Of a stretch of DNA of 64,000 bases, positions 25,760-33,167 are shown in pieces. The number at the start of each line of letters is the position of its first letter. Positions within the stretch are counted from its first letter, which is position 1. This DNA comes from Paenibacillus albidus (lineage in GTDB: Bacteria; Bacillota; Bacilli; Paenibacillales; Paenibacillaceae). Below the pieces are notes generated by a model. That model did no database searches, was not told where the DNA came from, and saw nothing but the letters and a program-made list of their open reading frames with translations. Location of the stretch: assembly GCF_014644435.1 (NCBI RefSeq), contig NZ_BMKR01000013.1, positions 62,001 to 126,000 on the forward strand. The letters are read 5' to 3'. The translations under genes were made by a program, and so were the position numbers.

Positions 25760-25789
25760 TATTATGTGCCGGACTTGCCATATTCATAA
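25760..25789 (-). promoter_or_regulatory. Putative sigma-G promoter of the spore-protein gene
   Basis: Reading the minus strand, TTATG and CATAATA are separated by 18 bases and lie about 30 bases before the start codon. This fits the forespore sigma-G consensus (GYATR, 17-18 bases, CATNNTA). Confidence 0.6.
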
Positions 25790-25891
25790 CAACAAAGAAA
25801 CGGTGTTTTTTGGAAAAAGATAAAGACCCCGCTCCCGCAAGGTTTCTTCCGGAGCAGGAGGCCCATTTATACAAAAGGAAGTGATGAGCTT

Positions 25892-26368
25892 ATGAAATGC
25901 CCTTACTGCGATCACACTAATACCAAAGTGCTCGACTCGCGTCCAGCCAACGAGAATAAGTCCATCCGCCGCAGGCGTGAATGCGAGCGTTGCAGCAAGC
26001 GCTTTACCACGTTTGAGATGATTGAGGAAACCCCTCTGATCGTCATCAAAAAAGACGGCAGCCGCGAGGAATTCAGCCGCGACAAAATCCTCCGCGGCCT
26101 TATCCGCGCCTGTGAGAAGCGCCCGGTATCCGTGGAGCGCCTCGAAAAGATCGTCTCCGAGGTCGAGAAGACCCTGCGCGGGATTGCCTTAGCCGAGATT
26201 GAGAGCCGCCAGATCGGCGAGCTCGTCATGGAGCAGCTTTATCCTGTCGATGAGGTGGCTTATGTCCGTTTCGCCTCCGTCTACCGCCAGTTCAAGGACA
26301 TTAACATGTTCATGAAGGAGCTGAAGGGACTGCTGTCCAAGAATACGGAGGAGCTGGAGGGGATATAG
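25892..26368 (+). CDS. nrdR: Transcriptional repressor NrdR
   Basis: A 158-residue repressor of ribonucleotide reductase genes. The N-terminal zinc ribbon has CPYCDH and CERCSKRF (Cys3, Cys6, Cys31, Cys34), followed by the ATP-cone domain (VIKKDGSREEFSRDKILRGL) that senses ATP/dATP. AAAGGAAGTGATGAGCTT precedes the ATG. The neighbourhood matches the coaE-nrdR order of bacilli, although gapB and speD are absent. Confidence 0.97.
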   Translation: MKCPYCDHTNTKVLDSRPANENKSIRRRRECERCSKRFTTFEMIEETPLIVIKKDGSREEFSRDKILRGLIRACEKRPVSVERLEKIVSEVEKTLRGIALAEIESRQIGELVMEQLYPVDEVAYVRFASVYRQFKDINMFMKELKGLLSKNTEELEGI

Positions 26369-26406
26369 GGCGGACTTAGCTCCTAACCTCCACAAATAAC
26401 AGGTGA

Positions 26407-26459
26407 TTCTCCAACTAATTTGTTCTGCCCGGCACGAAATCCCTCAATTAGTTGGAGAA
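26407..26459. repeat. 14-base perfect inverted repeat after nrdR
   Basis: TTCTCCAACTAATT and AATTAGTTGGAGAA are separated by 25 bases. There is no T run, so it is a weak terminator candidate. It may be a regulatory RNA hairpin or a small repeat. The rest of 26369-26513 shows nothing else. Confidence 0.7.
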
Positions 26460-26513
26460 AATCCAGCAAACGCAAAGAATATTCAGGCTCCAAAAACTTT
26501 TTTTTAAAAAGTG

Positions 26514-26542
26514 TTGACACCAAGTCGGATTTTTTATATTAT
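26514..26542 (+). promoter_or_regulatory. Sigma-A promoter of the tRNA pair
   Basis: TTGACA and TATTAT are separated by exactly 17 bases, about 97 bases before the tRNA-Ala gene. An A/T-rich stretch lies just upstream (UP-element-like). It is a strong vegetative promoter suitable for stable RNA. Confidence 0.85.
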
Positions 26543-26638
26543 ATAGAAGTCGCCTACGGAGTTAACGCTTAGTAAACAAGACAAGCTTACCGGTTTGAAC
26601 GGATTACATATATCGTAATTTCGTCACAGGTAACACAT

Positions 26639-26714
26639 GGGGCCTTAGCTCAGCTGGGAGAGCGCATCGCTGGCAGCGATGAGGTCAGGGGTTCGATCCC
26701 CCTAGGCTCCACCA
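26639..26714 (+). tRNA. tRNA-Ala (anticodon GGC)
   Basis: A 76-base cloverleaf: acceptor GGGGCCT with AGGCTCC (one G-T pair), D-arm GCTC/GAGC, anticodon loop CTGGCAG, T-arm AGGGG-TTCGATC-CCCCT. CCA is encoded. Confidence 0.96.
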
Positions 26715-26723
26715 ATATCATAT

Positions 26724-26796
<73 letters not shown>

Positions 26797-26805
26797 TCAC
26801 AGAAG

Positions 26806-26829
26806 AAACGGCAGAGATGCCGTTTTTTT
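26806..26829 (+). terminator. Terminator of the tRNA operon
   Basis: AAACGGCA and TGCCGTTT pair around GAGA, continuing into seven T. A near-copy with a flipped loop lies after the PTS operon. Confidence 0.92.
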
Positions 26830-26936
26830 GCTGTTGTTAGGGACTGATGTGATAAGGAGGGGGATGGGGGAAACTGAAGAGTAGTCGGGGTGCTCACACC
26901 AGCTATCCTATTACTGAAGCACACTGGTGCAGCAGA

Positions 26937-27107
26937 TTAACTCGTAGAAGTCTTTTTTTGGGGCACGGGGTCTGATCGGTTTGGAGTGGATTGAGTAAAT
27001 AGCTGCATCTGAGTCCGCAAGCTAGGCGAAACATTATGTTTTTCTGCAAATAAGTGCTCCATCATGGTCCGTTCCAACTTAGCGGACTCTTCCTCAACAG
27101 GAAGAAT
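26937..27107 (-). pseudogene. Unrecognised coding remnant 1 (C-terminal, 56 codons)
   Basis: An open stretch without a start, bounded upstream by TAA, with protein-like composition: LPVEEESAKLERTMMEHLFA, then NVSPSLRTQMQLFTQS and a polar tail. I do not recognise the family. It lies just downstream (on this strand) of a 9-base tandem repeat that could encode GLGGLGG in another frame, which suggests one decayed gene with frameshifts. Confidence 0.4.
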
Positions 27108-27118
27108 TTAAGTTCATT

Positions 27119-27172
27119 CCTCCTAATCCTCCTAATCCTCCTAATCCTCCTAATCCTCCTAATCCACCTAAT
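27119..27172. repeat. 9-base tandem repeat, CCTCCTAAT x6
   Basis: Five perfect units plus one variant (CCACCTAAT). On the minus strand each unit reads ATTAGGAGG and would encode Leu-Gly-Gly in one frame, but that frame has no start and meets stops on both sides. The unit contains a Shine-Dalgarno-like AGGAGG. Copy number is likely to vary by slippage. Confidence 0.95.
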
Positions 27173-27236
27173 TAGCTTTATGCTTCATCCCCTGAATATT
27201 TTGCTATACCCTAATCTGATACGAACGATTACGCTG

Positions 27237-27431
27237 TTACGCTCCTACGATATCCAATAACTGCTGATCAACTAACTCATAAATACGTCTGCCGTGCCTA
27301 TTAGTTACCTTAAGATGAAGTGCAAGCTCCAAAGGTGTAAACGCCCTGAGCAGACGCCTTGCGAAACGCAAAGACTCCGCTTCCAGCCAAGTTAATGTAG
27401 AAGAAACATCCGTCACGATGAATTCATATTG
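27237..27431 (-). pseudogene. Unrecognised coding remnant 2 (C-terminal, 64 codons)
   Basis: An open stretch with no ATG, bounded by TAA, reading TWLEAESLRFARRLLRAFTP then LELALHLKVTNRHGRRIYEL and VDQQLLDIVGA before the stop. The composition and a helix-turn-helix-like LELALHLKVTNRHGRRI suggest the tail of a DNA-binding protein. The family is not recognised. It is on the same strand as remnant 1 and may be the same dead gene. Confidence 0.4.
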
Positions 27432-27533
27432 TTATATTTCTTAAACCTTATTGAAAATTGAAACTGTTCGAGATTTTGGTTAGGTATATATTATTCTGAT
27501 TTACCCAACAGAGGTAAAGGATAATAAAAATAG

Positions 27534-27716
27534 GGCGCATACCAGAGTGTTTGCACCGAATTTTGGATATTTAGAAGATCCTGCAACGTGTACTGTGAAA
27601 TAGAACAAGGCGGATCTAATATCGAATTCAATACCGTAATATTAATGAGGTTTGATGACAAGGTCCTTTTTGGCGGGGGCGCCAGTGACCGTGTTGTAGG
27701 CAAATATTACTTGTAA
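27534..27716 (+). pseudogene. Unrecognised coding remnant 3 (C-terminal, 60 codons)
   Basis: An open stretch without a start, following TAG, reading NVYCEIEQGGSNIEFNTVIL and RFDDKVLFGGGASDRVVGKY before TAA. It is followed at once by a good terminator, as a real gene end would be. The family is not recognised. Its N-terminal part appears to have been lost. Confidence 0.4.
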
Positions 27717-27726
27717 ACGTGTAAAA

Positions 27727-27768
27727 ACCGCCTTATGATGGATAGCTTGCAATCCATAAGGCGGTCTT
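27727..27768 (+). terminator. Terminator after remnant 3
   Basis: ACCGCCTTATG and CATAAGGCGGT form a perfect stem, followed by CTTTG. Confidence 0.8.
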
Positions 27769-27826
27769 TGTGCAAATATAAGAATTTATATGCTTCGCGC
27801 TATAAATTATCCTTCTATTTCTCGCT

Positions 27827-27866
27827 GAAACGGTTACCGTCCTTATAAGGACGGCGTAGCCGTTTC
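27827..27866. terminator. 40-base near-palindromic hairpin
   Basis: GAAACGG and CCGTTTC outer arms with CCGTCCTTATAAGGACGG at the centre. It lies at the end of the glycosidase-like remnant on the minus strand and overlaps its last codons. A second 8-base inverted repeat (AATTTATA/TATAAATT) lies at 27783-27808. Confidence 0.6.
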
Positions 27867-28028
27867 TACTTGTGTCTTCAGATTGTTACGGGGGCGCTCT
27901 GATGGCGGGGCATCCAAGGCGACGGTCTGCTCTTGTGCAGAGAAGTTAGTGACTACAATCAGCGTTTCATCATTTTGGGTCGCTGGAACATGAACATTAC
28001 AACAGCTTGGATTGAAAATAGCCTCCAT
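27843..28028 (-). pseudogene. Probable GH13 glucosidase C-terminal fragment
   Basis: The reading frame contains QNDETLIVVTNFSAQEQTVA, which resembles the C-terminal beta-domain of oligo-1,6-glucosidases and related GH13 enzymes (pattern: D-E-x-L-x-V-V-x-N-F-S). The catalytic barrel is missing. The first codons probably do not belong to the original gene. It lies just downstream of the TetR gene on the same strand. Confidence 0.45.
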
Positions 28029-28059
28029 CTTTCAAAAGTTGGAAGCTATTGCAATCAAA

Positions 28060-28719
28060 TTAGCCGCTATGATTTGGAAACAACGAGCCGACAATCAAAG
28101 ACAACGTCTGCTTGTATACGGCATAGGCTGCTTGTACATCTCCCAAGTGTCCTCCTATGAAAAGATGAATGACGCCGTGGAGCGAAGCCCAGAATATACG
28201 GACAACGGATTCGGTGGCGTATTGGCCGGGAATTAGTCCTTGCTCTTGCGCGTTGCTGATTACGGTCAATAATTGCCTCATGGCCGTTACAGTACCGCGC
28301 ATGCTTTCCTCGTCCGGTTTGAAATCTGCGAAAGCGCCTCCGAACATCAGTTTATAATAGCTGGAGTAGTGCTGTCCGAATTGCCAAAAGGTTTCGCCAA
28401 AATTCAGCATATGCTGTGCCGGATCAGCAGCTTGCGGCGTCCTCTCAAATTCGTTAGCGAGGAGCTTGCAACCGTCCAGATACAACTGCTGGGCCAAGCC
28501 CTCTTTATTGACAAACAAGCTGTAAATGATTTTTGTCGAGCAATTCATTTTTTGGGATACTTTGCGCACCGTAACGGCTTCCGGGCCCTCTTCCTGCAAG
28601 AGCATTGCCGCAGCATCAACAACGAGCTTGCGGAGATTTTCAGTATTTTGCATGCGAGCTTCCCGGTAGGTTTTCAATTTTCGTGTGTTAGTAATGGAGG
28701 AGGCATCTTGGTCGCTCAT
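28060..28719 (-). CDS. TetR/AcrR-family transcriptional regulator
   Basis: A 219-residue repressor. The N-terminal helix-turn-helix reads AVTVRKVSQKMNCSTKIIYS followed by LFVNKEGLAQQLY. The C-terminal ligand domain includes GETFWQFGQHYSSYYKLMF and IFWASLHGVIHLF, a WHG-type domain. The ATG was chosen because GAAGGTGG lies six bases upstream. It is divergent from a four-gene oxidoreductase operon, with three GWAAC-N3-GTTWC sites in between, one of them 31 bases before its own start. Repression of the operon and of itself is the natural inference. Confidence 0.92.
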   Translation of the reverse strand: MSDQDASSITNTRKLKTYREARMQNTENLRKLVVDAAAMLLQEEGPEAVTVRKVSQKMNCSTKIIYSLFVNKEGLAQQLYLDGCKLLANEFERTPQAADPAQHMLNFGETFWQFGQHYSSYYKLMFGGAFADFKPDEESMRGTVTAMRQLLTVISNAQEQGLIPGQYATESVVRIFWASLHGVIHLFIGGHLGDVQAAYAVYKQTLSLIVGSLFPNHSG

Positions 28720-28749
28720 AATCATCCACCTTCGGTTATTGTGTTTTCT

Positions 28750-28770
28750 TCAGGAAACAAAGTTTCCTGA
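28750..28770. promoter_or_regulatory. TetR-type operator O1 (21-base perfect palindrome)
   Basis: TCAGGAAAC-AAA-GTTTCCTGA is perfectly symmetric and lies in the leader of the tetR gene. Its core GAAAC-N3-GTTTC matches the other two sites. Confidence 0.8.
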
Positions 28771-28840
28771 CTCTCTTAGCAGGAATTGTATAAAGTTGTC
28801 CTTCACTTGTCAATAAAACGATGGAGGCTCAAAGATTATA

Positions 28841-28869
28841 TTGACTTTCTAAAATCGAGTGGGTACAAT
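28841..28869 (+). promoter_or_regulatory. Sigma-A promoter of the oxidoreductase operon
   Basis: TTGACT and TACAAT are separated by 17 bases. Operator O2 begins 12 bases after the -10 box, covering the expected start point. The leader to the first gene would be about 120 bases. Confidence 0.8.
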
Positions 28870-28880
28870 GATACCTACAG

Positions 28881-28893
28881 GAAACACTGTTAC
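28881..28893. promoter_or_regulatory. TetR-type operator O2
   Basis: GAAAC-ACT-GTTAC shares the GWAAC-N3-GTTWC pattern of O1 and O3 and sits at the probable transcription start of the operon. Confidence 0.7.
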
Positions 28894-28948
28894 CGTAAAT
28901 GTGCGGTACTTAACTTTCATAAGAATCGAAAATTACTTCTGAGCAGTG

Positions 28949-28961
28949 GTAACGGTGTTTC
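28949..28961. promoter_or_regulatory. TetR-type operator O3
   Basis: GTAAC-GGT-GTTTC. With flanks, O2 and O3 form 14-base inverted arms (GAAACACTGTTACC and GGTAACGGTGTTTC, one mismatch) about 55 bases apart, which could allow looping. Confidence 0.7.
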
Positions 28962-28998
28962 TATATTATAACATAGTATCGAAAAGGAGAGCAGCACT

Positions 28999-29844
28999 AT
29001 GACAAATAAGGGGAAATGGGCGCTCGTCACGGGAGCATCTTCCGGTATTGGAGAGCAATTCGCGAGACAACTGGCCACACAAGGCAGCCATCTGGTACTC
29101 GTCGCCAGATCGGAGAGCAAGCTTGAGAGCCTGGCATCAGAGCTCAGTAAGAAGCATGGCATCAAAGCTGAGGTTATCTCTATGGATCTTTCGAAAGAGG
29201 GCGCGCCAAGCGAGTTATATCAGAAATGTCGACTTTTGAAAGTGGATATCGAGCTGCTGGTCAACAATGCAGGCTTTGCTACACATGGTTTGTTTGAAGA
29301 AGTGTCAGGTGAGCGTCAACATGAAGAGGTTATGCTCAATGTCGCTGCTGTTGTAGATATGACCCACTTGTTCTTGCCGGACATGTTGCGCAGAAGCTCA
29401 GGTACAGTTATCAATGTTGCCTCAACCGCCGGATTTCAACCACTTCCCTATATGGCCGTATATGGGGCAACGAAAGCTTTCATCCTGTCGTTTACTCAAG
29501 CGTTATGGTTTGAAAACCGCAACCGCGGCATAAAATTCTTTGCACTTTGTCCCGGTTCGACGGACACCAGTTTCTTTAATGTCGTAGGAGCGGAAGAAGC
29601 CTCCGTCGGAAAGAAAGACACACCAGAAAGAGTCGTAGAGGTTGCACTTCGCGCGTTGAAGGAAGGGAAAGTGTATATTGTTCCGGGTGTACAGAATTAT
29701 CTAGGGGCGCAGTTATCGCGTTTCATTACACGAAAGCAAAGTCTTCGGCTTGTTGGAAGCATGCTTCGTCCGCGTGAAGGATACAGCAGCAATAATAAGA
29801 ATCCGGGTAATCAATCTGATCTTACAGGGAGGACAATACGATGA
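28999..29844 (+). CDS. Short-chain dehydrogenase/reductase (SDR 1)
   Basis: A 281-residue NAD(P)-dependent oxidoreductase. It has the Rossmann motif VTGASSGIGEQFARQLA, then LLVNNAGFATHG, the catalytic serine in INVASTAGF, and YMAVYGATKAF with the Tyr-x3-Lys pair. A C-terminal tail of about 35 polar residues follows the fold. The Arg after the glycine-rich loop (LVARSESKL) favours NADPH. AAAGGAGAG precedes the ATG. It is the first gene of the TetR-controlled operon and overlaps the next by four bases. The substrate is unknown. Confidence 0.9.
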   Translation: MTNKGKWALVTGASSGIGEQFARQLATQGSHLVLVARSESKLESLASELSKKHGIKAEVISMDLSKEGAPSELYQKCRLLKVDIELLVNNAGFATHGLFEEVSGERQHEEVMLNVAAVVDMTHLFLPDMLRRSSGTVINVASTAGFQPLPYMAVYGATKAFILSFTQALWFENRNRGIKFFALCPGSTDTSFFNVVGAEEASVGKKDTPERVVEVALRALKEGKVYIVPGVQNYLGAQLSRFITRKQSLRLVGSMLRPREGYSSNNKNPGNQSDLTGRTIR

Positions 29845-30851
29845 AAGCTATACAACTGACAAACGGCTTCGGCTTTGAGGAATTAACCATGACGGAACTC
29901 GACCAACCAACGCCAGGCCCTAAGGAGGTGCTGATCCGCATGAGGGCAGCTTCTCTCAATTATCGGGATCTAGTGGTCCTGAGCGGATTAATGCCGATCG
30001 AAGTCAAATTCCCCTTCATTCCATTATCAGACGGAGCGGGAGAAATTGTAGCCATTGGCCAAGGAGTAACTAGGTTTCAGGTCGGACAACGCGTAGCAGG
30101 TAATCTTCAACAGCGCTTCATTAGCGGCAATCCAAGACCAGGGGTGTTAGAAGAAAGTCTGGGAGGTCCGTTGAACGGAGTAGCGGCCGAGTATGTCGTT
30201 CTACATGAAGACGGAGTCGTCCCTATTCCCGATCACCTCACTTATGAGGAGGCCTCCACCCTGCCGATCGCGGCATTAACCGCATGGAGTATGCTAATCG
30301 AATACGGCGGTTTGCAAGCGGGTGATACTGTGCTGCTGCAAGGAACAGGCGGTGTCTCCATCTTCGGGCTTCAATTCTCGCTTATGACCGGGGCACGAGT
30401 CATCATCACGTCGAGCAGCAATGACAAGCTTGAACGAGCAAAAGCTCTTGGTGCATGGCAAACGATCAATTATTCGGAGGTTCCTGATTGGGATAAGGCA
30501 GCGTTAGAGCTGACTGGCGGCGTCGACCATGTTCTGGATGTTGGAGGAGCGGCAACGATGGGGAAATCCATAAATGCACTTCGCACTGGAGGGACCGTGA
30601 GTATGGTCGGGTTCTTATCGGGCTTGACCATTCCGGAATACGATGTCTCCAGCATCTTGCAGAAAGCCGCAACGGTTCGCGGCAGTCAAGTCGGCAACCG
30701 GGAGCACTTTGAAAAGATGAATCGAGCGATTGCCCATCATCGTTTACATCCCGTCATTGACCGTGTATTCCCTCTAGATCGAATTGGAGAAGCATTCGCG
30801 CTCTTGGCTGAAGGAAAGCAATATTTTGGTAAAATCGTAGTCCAAATCTAA
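29841..30851 (+). CDS. Medium-chain dehydrogenase/quinone-oxidoreductase-type protein
   Basis: A 336-residue MDR-superfamily reductase. The GroES-like domain (MRAASLNYRDLVVLSGLMP) is followed by a nucleotide-binding domain (LLQGTGGVSIFGLQF, then VIITSSSNDKLERAKALGA). The catalytic-zinc cysteine of classical alcohol dehydrogenases is replaced (NYRDL) and the structural CxxC zinc lobe is missing, so it is likely a zinc-free NADPH reductase. It overlaps the upstream SDR by ATGA, implying coupled translation. The substrate is unknown. Confidence 0.88.
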   Translation: MKAIQLTNGFGFEELTMTELDQPTPGPKEVLIRMRAASLNYRDLVVLSGLMPIEVKFPFIPLSDGAGEIVAIGQGVTRFQVGQRVAGNLQQRFISGNPRPGVLEESLGGPLNGVAAEYVVLHEDGVVPIPDHLTYEEASTLPIAALTAWSMLIEYGGLQAGDTVLLQGTGGVSIFGLQFSLMTGARVIITSSSNDKLERAKALGAWQTINYSEVPDWDKAALELTGGVDHVLDVGGAATMGKSINALRTGGTVSMVGFLSGLTIPEYDVSSILQKAATVRGSQVGNREHFEKMNRAIAHHRLHPVIDRVFPLDRIGEAFALLAEGKQYFGKIVVQI

Positions 30852-30883
30852 AATCTCTCAAAAATGACATAGGAGGCGCTCTA

Positions 30884-32047
30884 ATGCCCAATAAACCAGT
30901 TAGCTCCGTTAAATCTACTGAAGGCGGGAATCGCCCTAAACGCTCACTGCGTGCTAGGATATGCAGATGGGGTCTATCACTGCTGGCGGTGCTCGTTTTA
31001 GGATTACTCGTTTTCTTGCTTTATCCTTCACCGGTCAAACCGGTAAAATGGTCCGCACCGACGGCTCCCTCTTTTGAGGAAGCGGGTCCGTGGAAACAGA
31101 ACAACAAACTCAGCTCGGCTCAGCTTGTTACTGATGCCCCTCAATTCCCGGAATTCATTACATTCGATAAAGAAGGACAGCTATATACAGGAGATTCAGA
31201 CGGGAAAATTTACAAGGTTCCTTTCGATGCAGAGGGCAATCCGCAAAAAGCCCAACTGTTTGCAGACACCAAAGGAACGCCTAATGGGCTTATATTCGAT
31301 GCCAAAGGCGATTTGATCGTTACGGATGTCAAGAGGGGACTGCTGTCTGTAAACCCATCCGGGAGCATAGAGGTATTGGCCGATCAAGTGGACGGCAAGC
31401 CGATCTATTTAGCTAATGAGCTTGATATTGCCAAGGACGGCTCCATTTATTTCTCCGATACTTCGAATTATGGTAGCGTGACCTTCAAAGAAATGGCCGA
31501 GAACAAGCCGCATGGACGTTTGCTGAAGTACGATCCAATGACCAAGAAGACGACCGTCCTGTTAGAAGGCCTCTATTTTGCAAACGGGGTTGCCTTGTCC
31601 GCGGATGAAGATTTTGTGCTTGTGGCGGAATCGTATCATTATCAGTTGACCAGATACTGGCTCAATGGACCGAAGAAGGGTACATCTGATATTTTCGCAG
31701 ACAATCTCGCAGGCTTCCCAGACAACATTACGCGTGATGACCAAGGTCATTTCTGGGTCGGTATCTTCACGACTCGCCTTTCTTTTGTAGATCAGATGCA
31801 TAGCAACCCTTGGTTGGCCAGTACCATGGCCAAAGTGCCGCAGTCGCTGCTTAACGGCGCAAGCGCACCGGTGAAGCATGGGCTTGCTGCGGAGTTCAGT
31901 CCACAGGGAGAGCTTATCGGAAGCTGGCATGATCCGGAAGGCAAACTGTATGGCGTAACTACGGCTGCAAGCCATAACGGATATTTATATATAGGAACGG
32001 CACCTGGAGGCAGCAAGGGCGTTCATCGCGTGCCTTTAACAAAATAA
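30884..32047 (+). CDS. SMP-30/strictosidine-synthase-like beta-propeller, membrane-anchored
   Basis: A 387-residue protein. The basic N-terminus and hydrophobic segment (residues about 28-46, SLLAVLVLGLLVFLLYP) anchor it, with the propeller outside. The propeller pattern fits SMP-30/gluconolactonase and strictosidine-synthase-like lactonases: FDKEGQLYTGDSDGKIYKV, GLIFDAKGDLIVTD, LDIAKDGSIYFSDTSNYGS and GFPDNITRDDQGHFWVG. Family members hydrolyse lactones or esters with a bound calcium ion. In this operon it could open a lactone made by the dehydrogenases (inference). Confidence 0.85.
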   Translation: MPNKPVSSVKSTEGGNRPKRSLRARICRWGLSLLAVLVLGLLVFLLYPSPVKPVKWSAPTAPSFEEAGPWKQNNKLSSAQLVTDAPQFPEFITFDKEGQLYTGDSDGKIYKVPFDAEGNPQKAQLFADTKGTPNGLIFDAKGDLIVTDVKRGLLSVNPSGSIEVLADQVDGKPIYLANELDIAKDGSIYFSDTSNYGSVTFKEMAENKPHGRLLKYDPMTKKTTVLLEGLYFANGVALSADEDFVLVAESYHYQLTRYWLNGPKKGTSDIFADNLAGFPDNITRDDQGHFWVGIFTTRLSFVDQMHSNPWLASTMAKVPQSLLNGASAPVKHGLAAEFSPQGELIGSWHDPEGKLYGVTTAASHNGYLYIGTAPGGSKGVHRVPLTK

Positions 32048-32071
32048 GGTTGGAATCTGGGAGGGTGCGAA

Positions 32072-32860
32072 ATGAATCTGGATGATTTGAAGCTGTCGTG
32101 GAATGAGAAGGAGAGTCTGACGGGCAAAGTGGCCTTGGTGACAGGCGCTAGCAGCGGAATCGGGGCATCGATCGCCAGGAAACTGGTAAAGCGCGGCGCC
32201 CATGTGACTGTAGTGGCACGTCGGCGGGATCGATTGGATGAGCTGGTTCAGGAATTGCATAAAGAGGGATTGTACGAGATTATGGCGGTACCTGCTGATA
32301 TTCAAAAGGCTGAAGAAGTACAGCGTGTGGTCAATGAAACGATTAACCGCTGGGGCCGTCTTGATATTATAGTTGCCAATGCCGGATTCGGGTATCGAAG
32401 TCCTTTGGTAGAAGTGGATCTGGAAAGATGGGAGGAGTTGTACAGGACGAATGTACACGGTCTAATGTTGACGCTGCACTACGGGCTTCCGCCAATGCTG
32501 GGTCAGGGCAAGGGAGATGTCATCATCATCTCCTCCATTGCCGGCAAGGAAGTGATTGCCGGTGGAGGTCCATACAGCGCTACCAAATACGGCGTTAACG
32601 CTATAGCGTCTGCATTACGTTTGGAGACAATCGATCAGGGGATTCGCGTTACGACGATTCAGCCCGGGGCGGTGGCAACGGAATTTTCTCAGGTGGCCGG
32701 GTATTCCGAGGATGAAATTCGCGCGTTTGCTTCGAAAGTCCTGCCGTTACATCCTGATGATGTTGCAGAGGCGGCACTCTATGCATTGGAGCAGCCTGAG
32801 CATGTCAGCATTCCGGAACTAACCATTATGCCTTCAAGGCAAGCCCAGCGGTTCAAATAA
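32072..32860 (+). CDS. Short-chain dehydrogenase/reductase (SDR 2)
   Basis: A 262-residue classical SDR. It has VTGASSGIGASIARKLVKRG, the NADP-favouring VVARRRDRL, VANAGFGYRSP, a serine in IIISSIAGKEV, and YSATKYGVNA (Tyr-x3-Lys). The late motif IQPGAVATEFSQVAG is typical of serine/3-hydroxy acid dehydrogenase-type SDRs. It is the last gene of the operon, followed by a strong terminator. It differs clearly from SDR 1, so the two are not a recent duplication. Confidence 0.92.
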   Translation: MNLDDLKLSWNEKESLTGKVALVTGASSGIGASIARKLVKRGAHVTVVARRRDRLDELVQELHKEGLYEIMAVPADIQKAEEVQRVVNETINRWGRLDIIVANAGFGYRSPLVEVDLERWEELYRTNVHGLMLTLHYGLPPMLGQGKGDVIIISSIAGKEVIAGGGPYSATKYGVNAIASALRLETIDQGIRVTTIQPGAVATEFSQVAGYSEDEIRAFASKVLPLHPDDVAEAALYALEQPEHVSIPELTIMPSRQAQRFK

Positions 32861-32877
32861 AACGACGTCCAAATAGT

Positions 32878-32916
32878 ACAAAAGATCCGTCCCAGATTTG
32901 GCAACGGATCTTTTGT
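32878..32916 (+). terminator. Terminator of the oxidoreductase operon
   Basis: ACAAAAGATCCGT and ACGGATCTTTTGT form a perfect 13-base stem, followed by TTTTT. Confidence 0.92.
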
Positions 32917-33029
32917 TTTTCCTAGGGTTCGGTCCGCACGCACGTAGCAATTTATATGGGGATTGTGTTACGTTCAATCTTTACATATCTAGAACCTATG
33001 TTAAGTGATAGGAAGGTTACGGTCAGTAA

Positions 33030-33167
33030 CTGATCTCCAAGCTGCAAAATGATAAGAAACTGATTTACGCAAGAGGAGCAGAGAAGCAAGTTGTCTCATC
33101 TGAAAAAACAATAATAAATCAGGAAGCTCTTACTCATTGCATCTGGAGAGATCGCTATTTCCTATAA
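33030..33167 (+). pseudogene. Short unrecognised coding remnant (45 codons)
   Basis: After a TAA the frame reads LISKLQNDKKLIYARGAEKQ, then VVSSEKTIINQEALTHCIWR and ends at TAA inside the 3' end of the convergent gene. Composition is protein-like but there is no start codon, and I do not recognise the family. The remaining sequence between 32917 and 33029 shows nothing. Confidence 0.25.

Noticed and set aside
27054..27260. A leucine/isoleucine-rich frame across the 9-base tandem repeat, plus strand
   Set aside because: The LLILLILLI stretch is just the translated repeat; there is no ribosome site, and the minus strand carries more protein-like remnants.
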